Origin: Entoloma clypeatum
Lineage: Eukaryota > Basidiomycota > Agaricomycetes > Agaricales > Entolomataceae
DNA: 64,000 nt
NCBI GenBank assembly: GCA_963565915.1
Contig: OY751495.1
Coordinates: 2,418,001-2,482,000 of the forward strand
Direction: 5' to 3'
Part shown: positions 1 to 8,782 of the stretch, piece by piece
How positions within the stretch are numbered: position 1 is the first letter of the stretch
How the letters are laid out: every line of letters begins with the position of its first letter
Position numbers and translations under genes: made by a program
Notes under the pieces: generated by a model
What the model was told of the DNA's origin: nothing
The model's database searches: none
The model's input: the letters and a program-made list of their open reading frames with translations, nothing else

Positions 1-324
1 ACATGTTTGAACCATGCATACATCCCTTCCATGATTGGAAATTCCTGCGGGTTCAAGAAGTTTTCCATCATAAAGATCATGTTGAGAATGACTGGTGGGG
101 GGAACCATGTGATGGGAATTTGGTAAATCATTCAATGCTATTGACTTGCAATAGCATTCTCAAACCTGTCCTGAGTTTGGCAAATCCAGATATTGGATGG
201 AATCATATTCATCGTGAGAAATGATCTGTGTGTAATCCACAAAATCTGGTACTCTGCTGCGAACATTGGGATATGAGGAGGCTTCCGAAGATCGATGTTT
301 GCAGGATACTCCCTTCTGTAAGGC
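1..324. other. Unassigned host-like DNA
   Basis: I see no recognisable gene, RNA or transposon here. A reading on the minus strand stays open between about 324 and 163 but matches no family I know, and it is cut at its upstream side by the MITE that begins at 325. Confidence 0.4.
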
Positions 325-823
325 TAGTGTTTGAAAGTCCAGTCCAGTCCGGTTTTTTGTCCAAAAAATTAAGAACCTAGAACCAAGACTGGTTGAGTGA
401 TTTCTCCAAAATACTGAAACCAGGACTGGACTGGTCAAAGACTGGTGAATCAGTCTTTCCTTTCTCAAAAAAGGAAACCAGGACTGGTTCAAACTGGTTT
501 AAACTGATTATTATCCAATTTATTAAAACTGTTTCAAAGTATCATTTATAACACATTTCAAAACATTTTATAGAAGCTTTGATGAACAAAATCTATGTGA
601 ACCTATATAAACCTGTGTGAACCTATGACCAGTTTACATTTTTTGAGTCTCAAATCAAGACTGGTGTTAAACCAGTCTTCTTTTTTTCCAAAATTTGGAG
701 AACCTGAGACTGGTCAATCCTCAAAAATCTGAAACTTGAGACTGCAGTCCAGTCTCTCACCAGTCTTTACCAGTCTGGTTCTGGTCCAGTTCTAGGTCTT
801 TGAGACTGGACTTCAAAACACTA
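325..823. mobile_element. hAT-type MITE, copy 1
   Basis: A 499-bp element with inverted ends TAGTGTTTGAAAGTCCAGTC and, on the other strand, TAGTGTTTTGAAGTCCAGTC. The interior is full of CAGTCC/ACTGG words and has no coding capacity. A second copy of exactly the same length lies at 30225-30723. The terminal TAGTG fits the hAT end consensus. The 8-bp flanks of this copy (317-324 and 824-831) match at only about half their positions, so it is probably the older insertion. Confidence 0.8.
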
Positions 824-881
824 TCTGAGATGTCAAAACAAGGTCAGAATACAATATTTCTCGATTATCATACACTCAACT

Positions 882-924
882 ATGGATCCTCTAGACATCG
901 GATCACAAAAGACAACACACAGTG
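882..924 (+). pseudogene. 5' part of a short ORF split by the retrotransposon cluster
   Basis: An ATG at 882 opens a frame that reads MDPLDIGSQKTTHS up to the insertion site. If the 26-kb cluster and one CAGTG duplicate are removed, the frame continues without a stop into 27381-27550 and ends in a basic tail. The total is 70 codons plus stop. The product is unrecognised. It may be one exon of a larger gene, and the short length means chance cannot be excluded. Confidence 0.35.
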
Positions 925-1306
925 TGTTACGGACTCTACGGTATGCGGACCACGTCATCTCTTTTACTTATCATCCCGACTCGGCGCCCTCTTACGAATA
1001 CACTATGTCTAATAGCTACTTTCATTCCCTTAGATTCCCAGTATGACTCAGTCCGCAGTAGCCTTACTCAGCTCCGCAGCAGTAACCTTACTCAGCTCCG
1101 CAGTAGTATTACTTAGTCTGCAGTCGTCTTACTCATGCGCACTGCCTTCCGCAGTTATTGACTCATTCGCTACTGCTCATAGTCAGTACTATATAAACCT
1201 CATGTACCATAGCTACATTCCTTAGATTTAGCAATCACATTGCCCTTTGCCTTTCCACTTCCTGCATACTCTGCCCAAACCTTGGAATGGTTTGTTAAGC
1301 ATAACA
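925..1306 (+). repeat. Family A LTR, 5' side (382 bp)
   Basis: Starts TGTTACGGAC and ends AAGCATAACA. The same 382-bp LTR is found at 19856-20237. Further copies or parts lie at 21213-27375 (interrupted), 24967-25354 (inverted solo), 59348-60009 (with an inverted partner) and 60517-60884 (inverted). The U3 part contains repeated TTACTCAGCTCCGCAG units and TGACTCA words. A TATA box lies at 1190 and the likely start of R at 1224. Confidence 0.9.
1190..1234 (+). promoter_or_regulatory. LTR-A TATA box and self-primer segment
   Basis: TATATAAA at 1190-1197 is followed 34 bp downstream (measured from the first TATA base) by AGATTTAGCAA at 1224-1234. That 11-mer is the exact reverse complement of TTGCTAAATCT at 1309-1319, just inside the LTR. 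In Tf1-like elements the 5' end of the mRNA pairs with the primer binding site to start reverse transcription. The position after the TATA box suggests transcription starts near 1224 (inference). Confidence 0.75.
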
Positions 1307-1308
1307 AG

Positions 1309-1319
1309 TTGCTAAATCT
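1309..1319 (+). other. Family A primer binding site (self-complementary to R)
   Basis: TTGCTAAATCT lies two bases inside the LTR end and is perfectly complementary over 11 nt to LTR positions 1224-1234. I see no match to the TGG start usual for a tRNA-primed site, so self-priming is the simplest reading. Confidence 0.75.
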
Positions 1320-2307
1320 CATTAGGTTCGCCCAGAGCAAAGAGCGCAACTACCAGACAAGTCAAGACATCGCGCTTCTTTGAAGACTTCACCAGTAACC
1401 CCTTTAGCACGCCAGAAGCCTGACAGGAGGAGCTAAGTCCTTGAGACAGTATCGATTTTATGCTCATCCAGCAGTACATCAAATTGGAGATCCATCGCAT
1501 CCCACAGCAGGTGCTTGACAAAGAACTAGACAATGATGAGCATTGTCCCCATGGCGAGATAGCAGAGAGCATCCATCTTGCTTGGCAACACCAGATCGCG
1601 CGCTATAACGCCTGACAGAACAAACTCGAAAGCTTTCGTGTTAACGAACTCGAAAGCCTTCGTGTTCAAGAAGAACCTCAGACAGGTCGGATCACAGAGA
1701 TCAGAGAGTTTATCGGTGTCCAGACAACCGTTATCAGAAGATTGATTAGGATGCTCACATCGAGACGTCCCAGAGCCACATCATCACGTCTTACTCGAAG
1801 CAGCAGATCTACGCCCACTTCACCACTGAAGAGCAACAAACCAAGTACAACCATTGGGCACAGAATGAGAGACTTGACCCCTTCGTGCGATTAACAGATG
1901 TGCAGGAACAGATATTCCTTAGAGATCTACAGAGGAAATATCCCGAGTGTTTTGCCACCGATTCCGCCAATGAGTCCCCTGACAAATTTACTTTTGACTC
2001 CGCGCAGTCAGATATCGAACAGACGCCTAGAACAGGGACTCATTTTCAATCCTTACCTGTATCCCGAACCCCATCTTCATCCCAACAACCCGACTCCTCT
2101 TCTCCTCCGCAGACTCTAGACATGGCAGAAGCTCCAGCAGTACAAACAATGGATACATCCAAGATCGACAAGGATCCTGGGATGTTCAAGGACAGACACA
2201 CCTTCGACAAGTGGTGGAAAGCCACCAAACTATACATCAGGTTCCAAAAGAGCCTAACAGATGATCAGAAGTTTCTTGCGGTGCTATCCCGCATGATGGA
2301 AGGGTCT
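1320..2307 (+). pseudogene. Family A gag, 5' part (decayed)
   Basis: N-terminal part of the family A gag. Aligned by eye with the cleaner copy at 60073-60516, it carries at least three in-frame TGA stops (near 1421, 1442 and 1613) where the other copy has CGA (Arg). Other differences are mostly CG to TG or CA. The 1885-2307 segment stays open and includes a conserved-looking HTFDKWWKATKLYIRF stretch. The frame is broken at 2307 by the family B insertion and resumes in frame at 15374. No ATG start is visible in either copy. Confidence 0.7.
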
Positions 2308-2863
2308 TGTTACAGCGATAGCCTACAACAATAAGTTCAACAGATTGGATCACATGGGTTCGAACTGGTTCCACAACAAGTCCCTCAATAGGTCGACTTG
2401 GTCAATCAGCGAGTTCCTCAGAAGGACGACTCGGTTCAGGTCCAGCAGAGCTAAGTCCTCGCAAGGCACTTAGTTAGAGAGCGTTCAAAGTAGTAGACAA
2501 GTAAGCGTTGTTTGCCTAGGTCAAGCTGAGGACCTCTACTCTAAGGTTACAGGTCTTATATACGTTATCCTATAGCTATAAATAAGTAAGTGCTGCGCAG
2601 GAGCTAAATAAGCCATTGGTTAGATAGATGTTTCAAGGGGTTGTGGCATAAGAGTCAGAGATAAGGCCGCGAGGCCGTGAGTCATAGATAACGAGTGAAA
2701 ATGTATCTAAAAGGGGAATAGTTCGAGTCAGTGTGAGTCATAGCGCTGATAGAGGGGACACATGTCCCTGGGTCATCGGAGTTAAGTGAAACGGGGTGTG
2801 ATGGGGATCAAGGGTTGAAGGGTCGTGTGAAGGTGCGTAGGAAGAGGGTGAAAAAGTGTAACA
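2308..2863 (-). repeat. Family B LTR, 3' LTR of the element
   Basis: On the minus strand it starts TGTTACACTTTTTCACCC at 2863 and ends at 2308, for 556 bp. It matches 14813-15368 and the plus-strand LTR at 31686-32242. It contains GAGTCA/TGACTC words in U3 and a TATATAAG box upstream of the AGCTTGACCT self-primer segment. Confidence 0.9.
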
Positions 2864-2904
2864 TTACCCCCCTTCTATGCTTGAAGTCACCAGCTTCAAT
2901 GTTT

Positions 2905-3252
2905 TCAAGTTGCCATGTTGTGTATGGCATCGTCATCAAACTCGTACTGGTCATCTTCCAGCACTGCATATCCCAGGCCCAAGCACTCGTAGTCGTAGTG
3001 TCCGGGTGCTTTCTTCCAACACTTCTGACACACATAGTATCCGCATTGACACTCAATGTGTCCATCTGCCCTAGCACAAAGACCACATTTGCGCCCTTTG
3101 TCAATATGTGGCCATCCAGCAGGACGGCGCCAAGGTCCGCTCGGGGAGTGAGCGCGTCCATGCGTGTCAATCTCATAGTCAAGGTAATTGGGTTCGTTGG
3201 TGAGATCGATGGGAGTCTGGGATGATGATCCATGCCCTAATGGAATAGACAT
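2905..3252 (-). CDS. Family B accessory ORF Y: Cys-rich, probably zinc-binding protein
   Basis: A 115-aa protein encoded between pol/ORF X and the 3' LTR, starting at ATG 3252. Its centre (about residues 56-80) reads KCGLCARADGHIECQCGYYV followed by CQKCW, a C-x2-C-x8-C-x-C-x5-C-x2-C spacing typical of a zinc-binding fold. The C-terminus is acidic. A second, diverged copy at 20491-20876 keeps the Cys residues and most surrounding residues in the same frame, despite one stop, which argues that the frame codes for protein. The exact family is not recognised. Possible roles are nucleic-acid binding, a nucleocapsid-like function (the B gag has only a degraded knuckle-like CFVCHQAGHRAD), or a host-interaction factor. 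All of these are inference. Confidence 0.6.
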   Translation of the reverse strand: MSIPLGHGSSSQTPIDLTNEPNYLDYEIDTHGRAHSPSGPWRRPAGWPHIDKGRKCGLCARADGHIECQCGYYVCQKCWKKAPGHYDYECLGLGYAVLEDDQYEFDDDAIHNMAT

Positions 3253-3283
3253 GATGGTACGTATGGTTTTTCTTCTGGAGCGT

Positions 3284-3778
3284 TTAACAACTCCATAGGA
3301 TTTCTTCTTTCCCTTGACGTCGGTCGCTGGTCAAGGGCGACATGGATTCGGGGGAAGGGGTGCTCGGGGGGTCGGGGTTTCTAATGACAAGGGGAACCGG
3401 GTCAGGAATGGGGGTCGGTTCAGGGGTGGTGGCAAGGTCGGGGAGAGGAGTGGTCAGGATAGGGTTTTCTGTGGGTGGGCCGAGGAGCGTGACGTCGGGG
3501 GTGTTTGTGCGGTTATGGAACAGCCTTGCAAACTGTTGGTAGACACCTCGGTCTACGAGCGTGTCGATGTGCCCCTCGATGAGTCGGGCGATATTGGCGG
3601 TGGTATCGTAGTGGAATTGGCGGAGGGTGATGAGCCCAAACAACGTGTTGACCAAAAACTGGTCGGTCTCGTCGTCAATGTGTCGTAGCACTCTGTCATT
3701 GTGCTCGGGGTTGGTCAGGAGTCTAAAGAGGCGGTGTCGGTGAAGTTCTTTGGTGGCGGTATCGAAAACGGTGGTCAT
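3284..3778 (-). CDS. Family B accessory ORF X, ATGA-coupled to pol
   Basis: Starts at ATG 3778-3776, which overlaps the pol stop TGA at 3777-3775 as ATGA, so translation by termination-reinitiation is likely. The product is about 164 aa. An N-terminal helical part begins MTTVFDTATKELHRHRLFR and includes ANIARLIEGHIDTLVDRGVY. It is followed by a Pro/Thr-rich tail with LTTPLPDLATTPEPTPIPDP. The tail is conserved in frame in the second copy at 20861-21166, where it continues about 20 residues further, so the end of this copy is probably shortened by a small deletion. No known domain is recognised. Confidence 0.55.
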   Translation of the reverse strand: MTTVFDTATKELHRHRLFRLLTNPEHNDRVLRHIDDETDQFLVNTLFGLITLRQFHYDTTANIARLIEGHIDTLVDRGVYQQFARLFHNRTNTPDVTLLGPPTENPILTTPLPDLATTPEPTPIPDPVPLVIRNPDPPSTPSPESMSPLTSDRRQGKEEILWSC

Positions 3779-6700
3779 GATGAGAGGTGGTGGGTCTGTT
3801 TGTAGTATCCCAGCATTTCTTGGGCTCTTTTTAAGTTGGATTCGGGTTCCCACGTGTTATCGCTTGATGGGTATCCCATCCACTTGACCAAATACTTGTA
3901 CCCTCTGCCCTGTCGCTTGTGGGTAATGATTGCTTCTACTTCATACTCGTGTTCTCCTTCGATCAGATCAGGAGGTGGGTTGTGGAAGTTCGGTCCGTGT
4001 GTGTCATTTTCCCGATAAGGTGTTAACAAGGAGGCGTGGAAAACGGGGTGGATCTTCCATTGTTCTGGAAGCTTCAGTTTGTACGTCAGGGGCCCGAGCA
4101 CCTCGGAAATGGTGAAGGGTCCTTCCCTTTTGGGTGCCAGTTTTCTGGAAGGGTATCCGATTCGGAGGTTCTTCCCTTCTAGCCATACCTGTTCTCCTTT
4201 TCCAAACGGAGTGAAACCTCGTGTTGATCTTTCCGCCATCATCTGACGGGCCAGTTCATGCGCTGCCAGCGCTTCATCTCTTGCTTGTTTCAGTTCTTTG
4301 AGCCGTTCTTCTACGCTTAGCACCTTTGTTTTGTCAAATGCCAATGGTATGTCTCTCGGTTCGTATCCCATCATTAGATAGAACGGGGATCGTTTCATCA
4401 TGGAGTGGGTCCTCTGATTATGACAGAACTCCATTGTCGAGTTGTGATTGTGCCATGTTTCAGGATTATTCGAACAGAACATTCGGAAATAGATCTCAAG
4501 TTCCTGATTTGCACGTTCCGTTTCTCCATCAGTCTGAGGGTGATAAGCCGTGCTCATCATTAGTTTGATCCCTAGGAGTCGCCCTAGTTCTCTGAAGACC
4601 TGAGAGGCAAACTGCGGCCCTCTGTCTGACAGAATAGAGTCTGGGAGTCCGAATCTTTGGTACACGTGGTCCAAATAAAGTTTGGCAGTAAGGGTCACGT
4701 CGGTGGTTTTCATGCAAGGGATGGAAATTACCCCCTTTGTAGAACCATGGTCTACTACGACCATGATACTGTCAAACCCGTTGCTCTCGGGTAGGTCCGT
4801 GATGAAGTCGATCATTGTTTGGGAGAATGGTCTAGCGTCCTTTTGTGCTTTGATTGGCATCAATCCAGGGTTCGTGGGGTGTGTGTTGACTTTCATTTGT
4901 TGGCAGGTTGCACATCCTCCAACATAATTCTTGACAAACACGTACATTCCTGGCCACCAATAGTTTCGCCTGACCAATTCTAGGGTCTTTAGATGTCCCG
5001 GATGTCCACTTGGTAGGGAGTCGTGATATCGTTTTGTTATTTCCCGACGCAGAGTCTCATCTGGTGGTACGTAACATCTGTCACGGAAGAATAATATCCC
5101 GTCTTCTGTTTTCCATTCTGATAAATGGGATTTAATCGGTGGTGTTCCCGATTCTTTTAGGGCGGTGATGGCTTTTGAGAAAAGCTCATCGTTCTCGGTT
5201 GCTTTTAGGATATCTCCTTGTAGCTCAAGGTCCACTGTTTTGACGAAAATGTCATTTGGCAAAACGATAACGTCTTCGTTATCCGTGTCTTCTTCGGGTA
5301 TATGGTCCGGTCGCCTTGACAAGGCATCAGACTGGATCATCTTCGATCCTGGGGTGTGTACTAGTTTGAGTTCAAACTCAGAGAGATACAATCTCCACCT
5401 TGCTTGTCGTCTGTTTAATTTCTGGGGTTCCCGGTAATACGTCAAGTTCTTGTGATCTGACAGAACAACCGTTGGAAACGGTGATCCGAGGAGGTAATGC
5501 CTCCAGGTTTCCAGTGATCGGATAACTCCCAAAAGTTCCCGATCATAGATCTCATAGTTCCGTTCTGCCGCAGAGAACGAGTGCGATATATATCCGCAGG
5601 GGTGCCAGTCTCCATTTACATCTTGCTGGCGTAGTACTGCTCCTGTCGCCCATTTGGATGCATCAGATTCTATGATGAATGGTTTGCCAGTGTCTGGCAT
5701 GAGCAATACCGGTGATTCCGCGAATTTGTCCTTTAATGTGTCGAATGCCGTCTGGCAGTCTTCATTCCATTTCCACTCTAGATCCTTTTTGGTCAGATCA
5801 TTCAGAGGTTTGGCAATGTCCGAGTAGTGTCCGATAAATCTTTGATAGAAGTTCCCAAATCCGAGGAAAGATCTGACTTGCTTGACAGTCGTGGGTTCCG
5901 GCCATTTCGCTATCCCCAATAGTTTAACAGGGTCCATCGCGATTTCGTTTTCTTTGATAATCAGTCCGAGGTATTCGCACTGCCTGACTCCAAATTCACA
6001 TTTTTCCAGGTTGAGATAGAGGTCATTCTCTATCATTTTTCTTAATATGCGGAGCGTCCGTTCGGTGTCGATTTCGTCATTGACTGAGAAGATGAAGATG
6101 TCGTCCAAATAAATGAGCAACCATCCCTCCTCGAGTTCTTCTTTGAAGATTTCGTTCATCATTGCCTGAAATGTGGGTGGCATGCCTGCCAGCCCAAAGA
6201 AGGCAACCAAGGGTTCGTACAACCCTCGATTGGTTTTGAATGCAGCCTTCCATTCATCGCCAGGTTTGATCTGTACGTTGTTGTATCCCCAACGCATGTC
6301 CAGTTTGGTAAAGACCTTTGCTCCTTTCAGTTTGTCCAGTAAATCTCCAACCAGGGGTAACGGGTATGCGTTCTTCACTGTTCCCTCATTCAATCGCCGA
6401 TAGTCCTGACAGGGTCTGAGTTTATCCGAGTCCTTTTTAGCCACGAAGAAAAAAGGTGATGCCATTGGTGATTTCGAGGGTCTGATGTACCCCTTTCGAA
6501 GGTTCTCATCAAGGAATTCATCCAATTTAGTTTGTTCTTCCGGTGACAAAGGATAAACCTTGCAGTCTTTCGGGGTGAAGTCCGGTTTTAAGTCAATTGC
6601 GTGGTCCCATGGTTTATGTTCCGGTAATCTCTCAGATGCCGTTTTCTCGAACACCTTCTGATACTGATCGTACCGTTCCGGTAGTTCTTTCTTTGGTTTG

Positions 6701-7476
6701 TCCGTGGTGTCCGTGTTGTGTGAGAGTTTCTGGGAGATCGAGGTTTTGGCTTGGATCCAAATATCCTCTATGGGTTCGTCCGTTGTGACATATGTCCTGA
6801 AGAGGTCTAGATCATCGTCTGATTCTTCATCTATCCCTTTCAAGATAGGTCCGTTTGCCGGTAGAGCCTCCTTTTTTGGTTTAAGGGTCTCTTCATCATC
6901 AATTTCTTCTATCGTTGCGAAAATCCTCTGCTTAGGTTTTTCTTTCATCCATGTTGCAATAGCAATGGGTTTCTTGTCTTTTGACGCCAGGAGCTCGTCA
7001 AATTTCTTCCTCATGACCCCTGCCAGGGTTTTCTTGAACCTGATTGTTTCAATATCCAAGGTTCCTCTTTCCCAATCAATCTTCGGGTTGTATTGTTTTA
7101 ACCAGGGTAACCCCAAAATGGCGGTTTCCTTTCCAAGTCCAGTTACCCAGAATCTGACGTCGAGTTCTTTGTCATCAATCCAGATTTTCTTCCATGTACA
7201 ATGGGTGATCATTCCTTCTTTGTTCTTTGTTCCGTCCACATTGAACACATGAATGGGCTTTAGTAACGGGATAAGCTCCATTCGGTTAGCTGTGGCGAAC
7301 TTCTGATCCAAGAAGGTTCCTCCTGCTCCTGAGTCTATCAGGGCGTTTATCTTTAGTCTTTCATTGATGCTTTCTCCTTCTCCTGACATTGAAATGGGGA
7401 TCGAAAAAGATTTGTCATTCATGTCGGCTACAATTACAGGTGATAGGGAGATTGAAAACTGAGCGGGGGCTGACAT
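3775..7476 (-). CDS. Family B pol (protease, RT, RNase H, integrase, chromodomain)
   Basis: An uninterrupted 1233-aa Pol. It begins MSAPAQFSISLSPV at ATG 7476, separated by 14 nt from the gag TAA stop and in a different frame, so it is expressed either by reinitiation or by recoding. Domains in order: aspartic protease with LIDSGAGGTFLD (near residue 47); reverse transcriptase with YLDDIFIF (near 460); RNase H with ESDASKWATGAVL; integrase HHCC finger (HPGHLKTLELVRRNYWW, then CATCQ); a DDE core with [18 protein letters not shown] and YHPQTDGETERANQ; and a C-terminal chromodomain (YEVEAIITHKRQGRGYKYLV). This is the full domain set of a Tf1/sushi-type chromovirus. All catalytic motifs look intact, but gag is broken by the nested insertion. 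Confidence 0.95.
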   Translation of the reverse strand: MSAPAQFSISLSPVIVADMNDKSFSIPISMSGEGESINERLKINALIDSGAGGTFLDQKFATANRMELIPLLKPIHVFNVDGTKNKEGMITHCTWKKIWIDDKELDVRFWVTGLGKETAILGLPWLKQYNPKIDWERGTLDIETIRFKKTLAGVMRKKFDELLASKDKKPIAIATWMKEKPKQRIFATIEEIDDEETLKPKKEALPANGPILKGIDEESDDDLDLFRTYVTTDEPIEDIWIQAKTSISQKLSHNTDTTDKPKKELPERYDQYQKVFEKTASERLPEHKPWDHAIDLKPDFTPKDCKVYPLSPEEQTKLDEFLDENLRKGYIRPSKSPMASPFFFVAKKDSDKLRPCQDYRRLNEGTVKNAYPLPLVGDLLDKLKGAKVFTKLDMRWGYNNVQIKPGDEWKAAFKTNRGLYEPLVAFFGLAGMPPTFQAMMNEIFKEELEEGWLLIYLDDIFIFSVNDEIDTERTLRILRKMIENDLYLNLEKCEFGVRQCEYLGLIIKENEIAMDPVKLLGIAKWPEPTTVKQVRSFLGFGNFYQRFIGHYSDIAKPLNDLTKKDLEWKWNEDCQTAFDTLKDKFAESPVLLMPDTGKPFIIESDASKWATGAVLRQQDVNGDWHPCGYISHSFSAAERNYEIYDRELLGVIRSLETWRHYLLGSPFPTVVLSDHKNLTYYREPQKLNRRQARWRLYLSEFELKLVHTPGSKMIQSDALSRRPDHIPEEDTDNEDVIVLPNDIFVKTVDLELQGDILKATENDELFSKAITALKESGTPPIKSHLSEWKTEDGILFFRDRCYVPPDETLRREITKRYHDSLPSGHPGHLKTLELVRRNYWWPGMYVFVKNYVGGCATCQQMKVNTHPTNPGLMPIKAQKDARPFSQTMIDFITDLPESNGFDSIMVVVDHGSTKGVISIPCMKTTDVTLTAKLYLDHVYQRFGLPDSILSDRGPQFASQVFRELGRLLGIKLMMSTAYHPQTDGETERANQELEIYFRMFCSNNPETWHNHNSTMEFCHNQRTHSMMKRSPFYLMMGYEPRDIPLAFDKTKVLSVEERLKELKQARDEALAAHELARQMMAERSTRGFTPFGKGEQVWLEGKNLRIGYPSRKLAPKREGPFTISEVLGPLTYKLKLPEQWKIHPVFHASLLTPYRENDTHGPNFHNPPPDLIEGEHEYEVEAIITHKRQGRGYKYLVKWMGYPSSDNTWEPESNLKRAQEMLGYYKQTHHLSS

Positions 7477-7490
7477 CGGTACAGGCCGCT

Positions 7491-8327
7491 TTATTGAAAA
7501 CCCTGTTTCTCCATTTCGGAGATCAAGGCGTCTTGTTCCTCATTTGGTAAGTCCTTGAAAATGCCTCGGATATGGGCATATGTGTCGGATGCTTTTTTGA
7601 ACGTATTGTTCGCAACCGGGGTTTTTCCTCCTTTGTGTGCATCAGCACGATGTCCTGCCTGGTGGCAGACGAAGCATAACCCTTTCTTGAAGTGGTCGTC
7701 TCTCTCTTTGGCAGTCAGCTGGTCAATGTCCATGGCATTAGGGTCTGGGGCGAAATGCGCGTTTCGGGGTGCGGGGTTATAGTTCACTTTGAACTTCTTT
7801 TTTCCCCCATCGGGTCTGAGTCTTTGAGCCACTGCCTTGGCCCTTCTCCACTGGTTGTCCAGTCTGGACGCCGTGGTGTACCATTCTTCCATTGTTCCTG
7901 GGACCTTATCAAGGCCCAATATCTTGTCTCGGAGCGCGTGTGGCAACGCCTCCATGAAGTAGTCTCTGAGAGATCGATCGTCTTTGATCAGACTCTCTGC
8001 AGCCCATAACTTGAATTTTTCAACATATTTGTCGGCAGTCATGCCTTCCATTCTTTGTGTTTTCATCATGGTTAACGCGTCTCCTTCTTTGTCGGCTGGG
8101 GAAAACGACTTCCTCAGTTTCTCGATGAACTCCGCGTATTTCGGGTACACGGATACTCCGGTGGTGCTGATATCTCTGTGCCAGGACTCCTTCCAGGGTC
8201 CGGCAGTTCCTCCTTTCATGTATGAGACAGTGAACAGGATTTTCTTCTTGTCGGAGTTGTAAATGTCATCGTTCATCTCCAGGTACAGGTTTGCGTCAAA
8301 CAAAAATTCAGATAGTTTCCTTCTATC
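7491..8327 (-). pseudogene. Family B gag, 3' part (split by family C)
   Basis: The 3' part of the family B gag, ending MEKQGFQ with TAA just before pol. The capsid-type region includes YMKGGTAGPWKESW and DYFMEALPHALRDKILGLDK. The C-terminus has a knuckle-like CFVCHQAGHRADAHKGG. The 5' end of the gene lies at 14448-14518. Joined across the nested element with one CTATC copy, the gene is 903 nt. The plus-strand relative at 32543-33502 has the same order uninterrupted. Confidence 0.9.
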
Positions 8328-8771
8328 TGTAAGGGCGACCTTACGATCCAAGACTCAAACTCAGATACTTGCAAGGGAGATCCGAAGATTAGATTGAGCA
8401 GTCTGATAAGTAATACAACACACACCTTGCAAGGGAGATCCGAAGAGAAAGTTCTAAGGATTCCCCTGCAAGCTAGCGAGATAAATAGTAAAATGAGATA
8501 TGAAATAAAAGATAAAACGAGACATAGGAATGATGAGTAATGGTCGGGAGTAGGGATGGGGGATGAATGGAAACGAGATGAATGATAGTACCTGCGATCC
8601 GACGTGCGGAGGAGCGGAGGGGCGCGGAGTCGTCGGATGTGGAGAGGTGCAGAGAGGTGAATAAGATATCAGAGGCAACAGATACGATCGGAGGGCGTCG
8701 GAGGGCGTCGGAGGGCGTCGGAGATGGTGGAAATGAACGGAAAGGGAAAGTGCAAAGTGGTTGCCCTTACA
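8328..8771 (-). repeat. Family C LTR, 3' LTR of the element
   Basis: 444 bp, starting TGTAAGGGCAACCAC on the minus strand at 8771. It has an internal triplicated GAGGGCGTCG unit at 8694-8722 and two CTTGCAAGGGAGATCCGAAG copies (near 8370 and 8426). It appears identical to 14004-14447. Confidence 0.93.
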
Positions 8772-8782
8772 TCACCCCCCCT

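Noticed and set aside
1043..1225. 60-codon ORFs in family A LTRs (also 19974-20156, 21269-21451)
   Set aside because: They translate the TTACTCAGCTCCGCAG repeats of U3 upstream of the TATA box and would not be on the element's mRNA.
2808..3233. Overlapping minus-strand frame of 141 codons and its plus-strand mirror (2815-3225) over ORF Y
   Set aside because: They overlap ORF Y. The Cys-rich Y frame keeps its Cys spacing between the two B copies, so the other frames are shadows.
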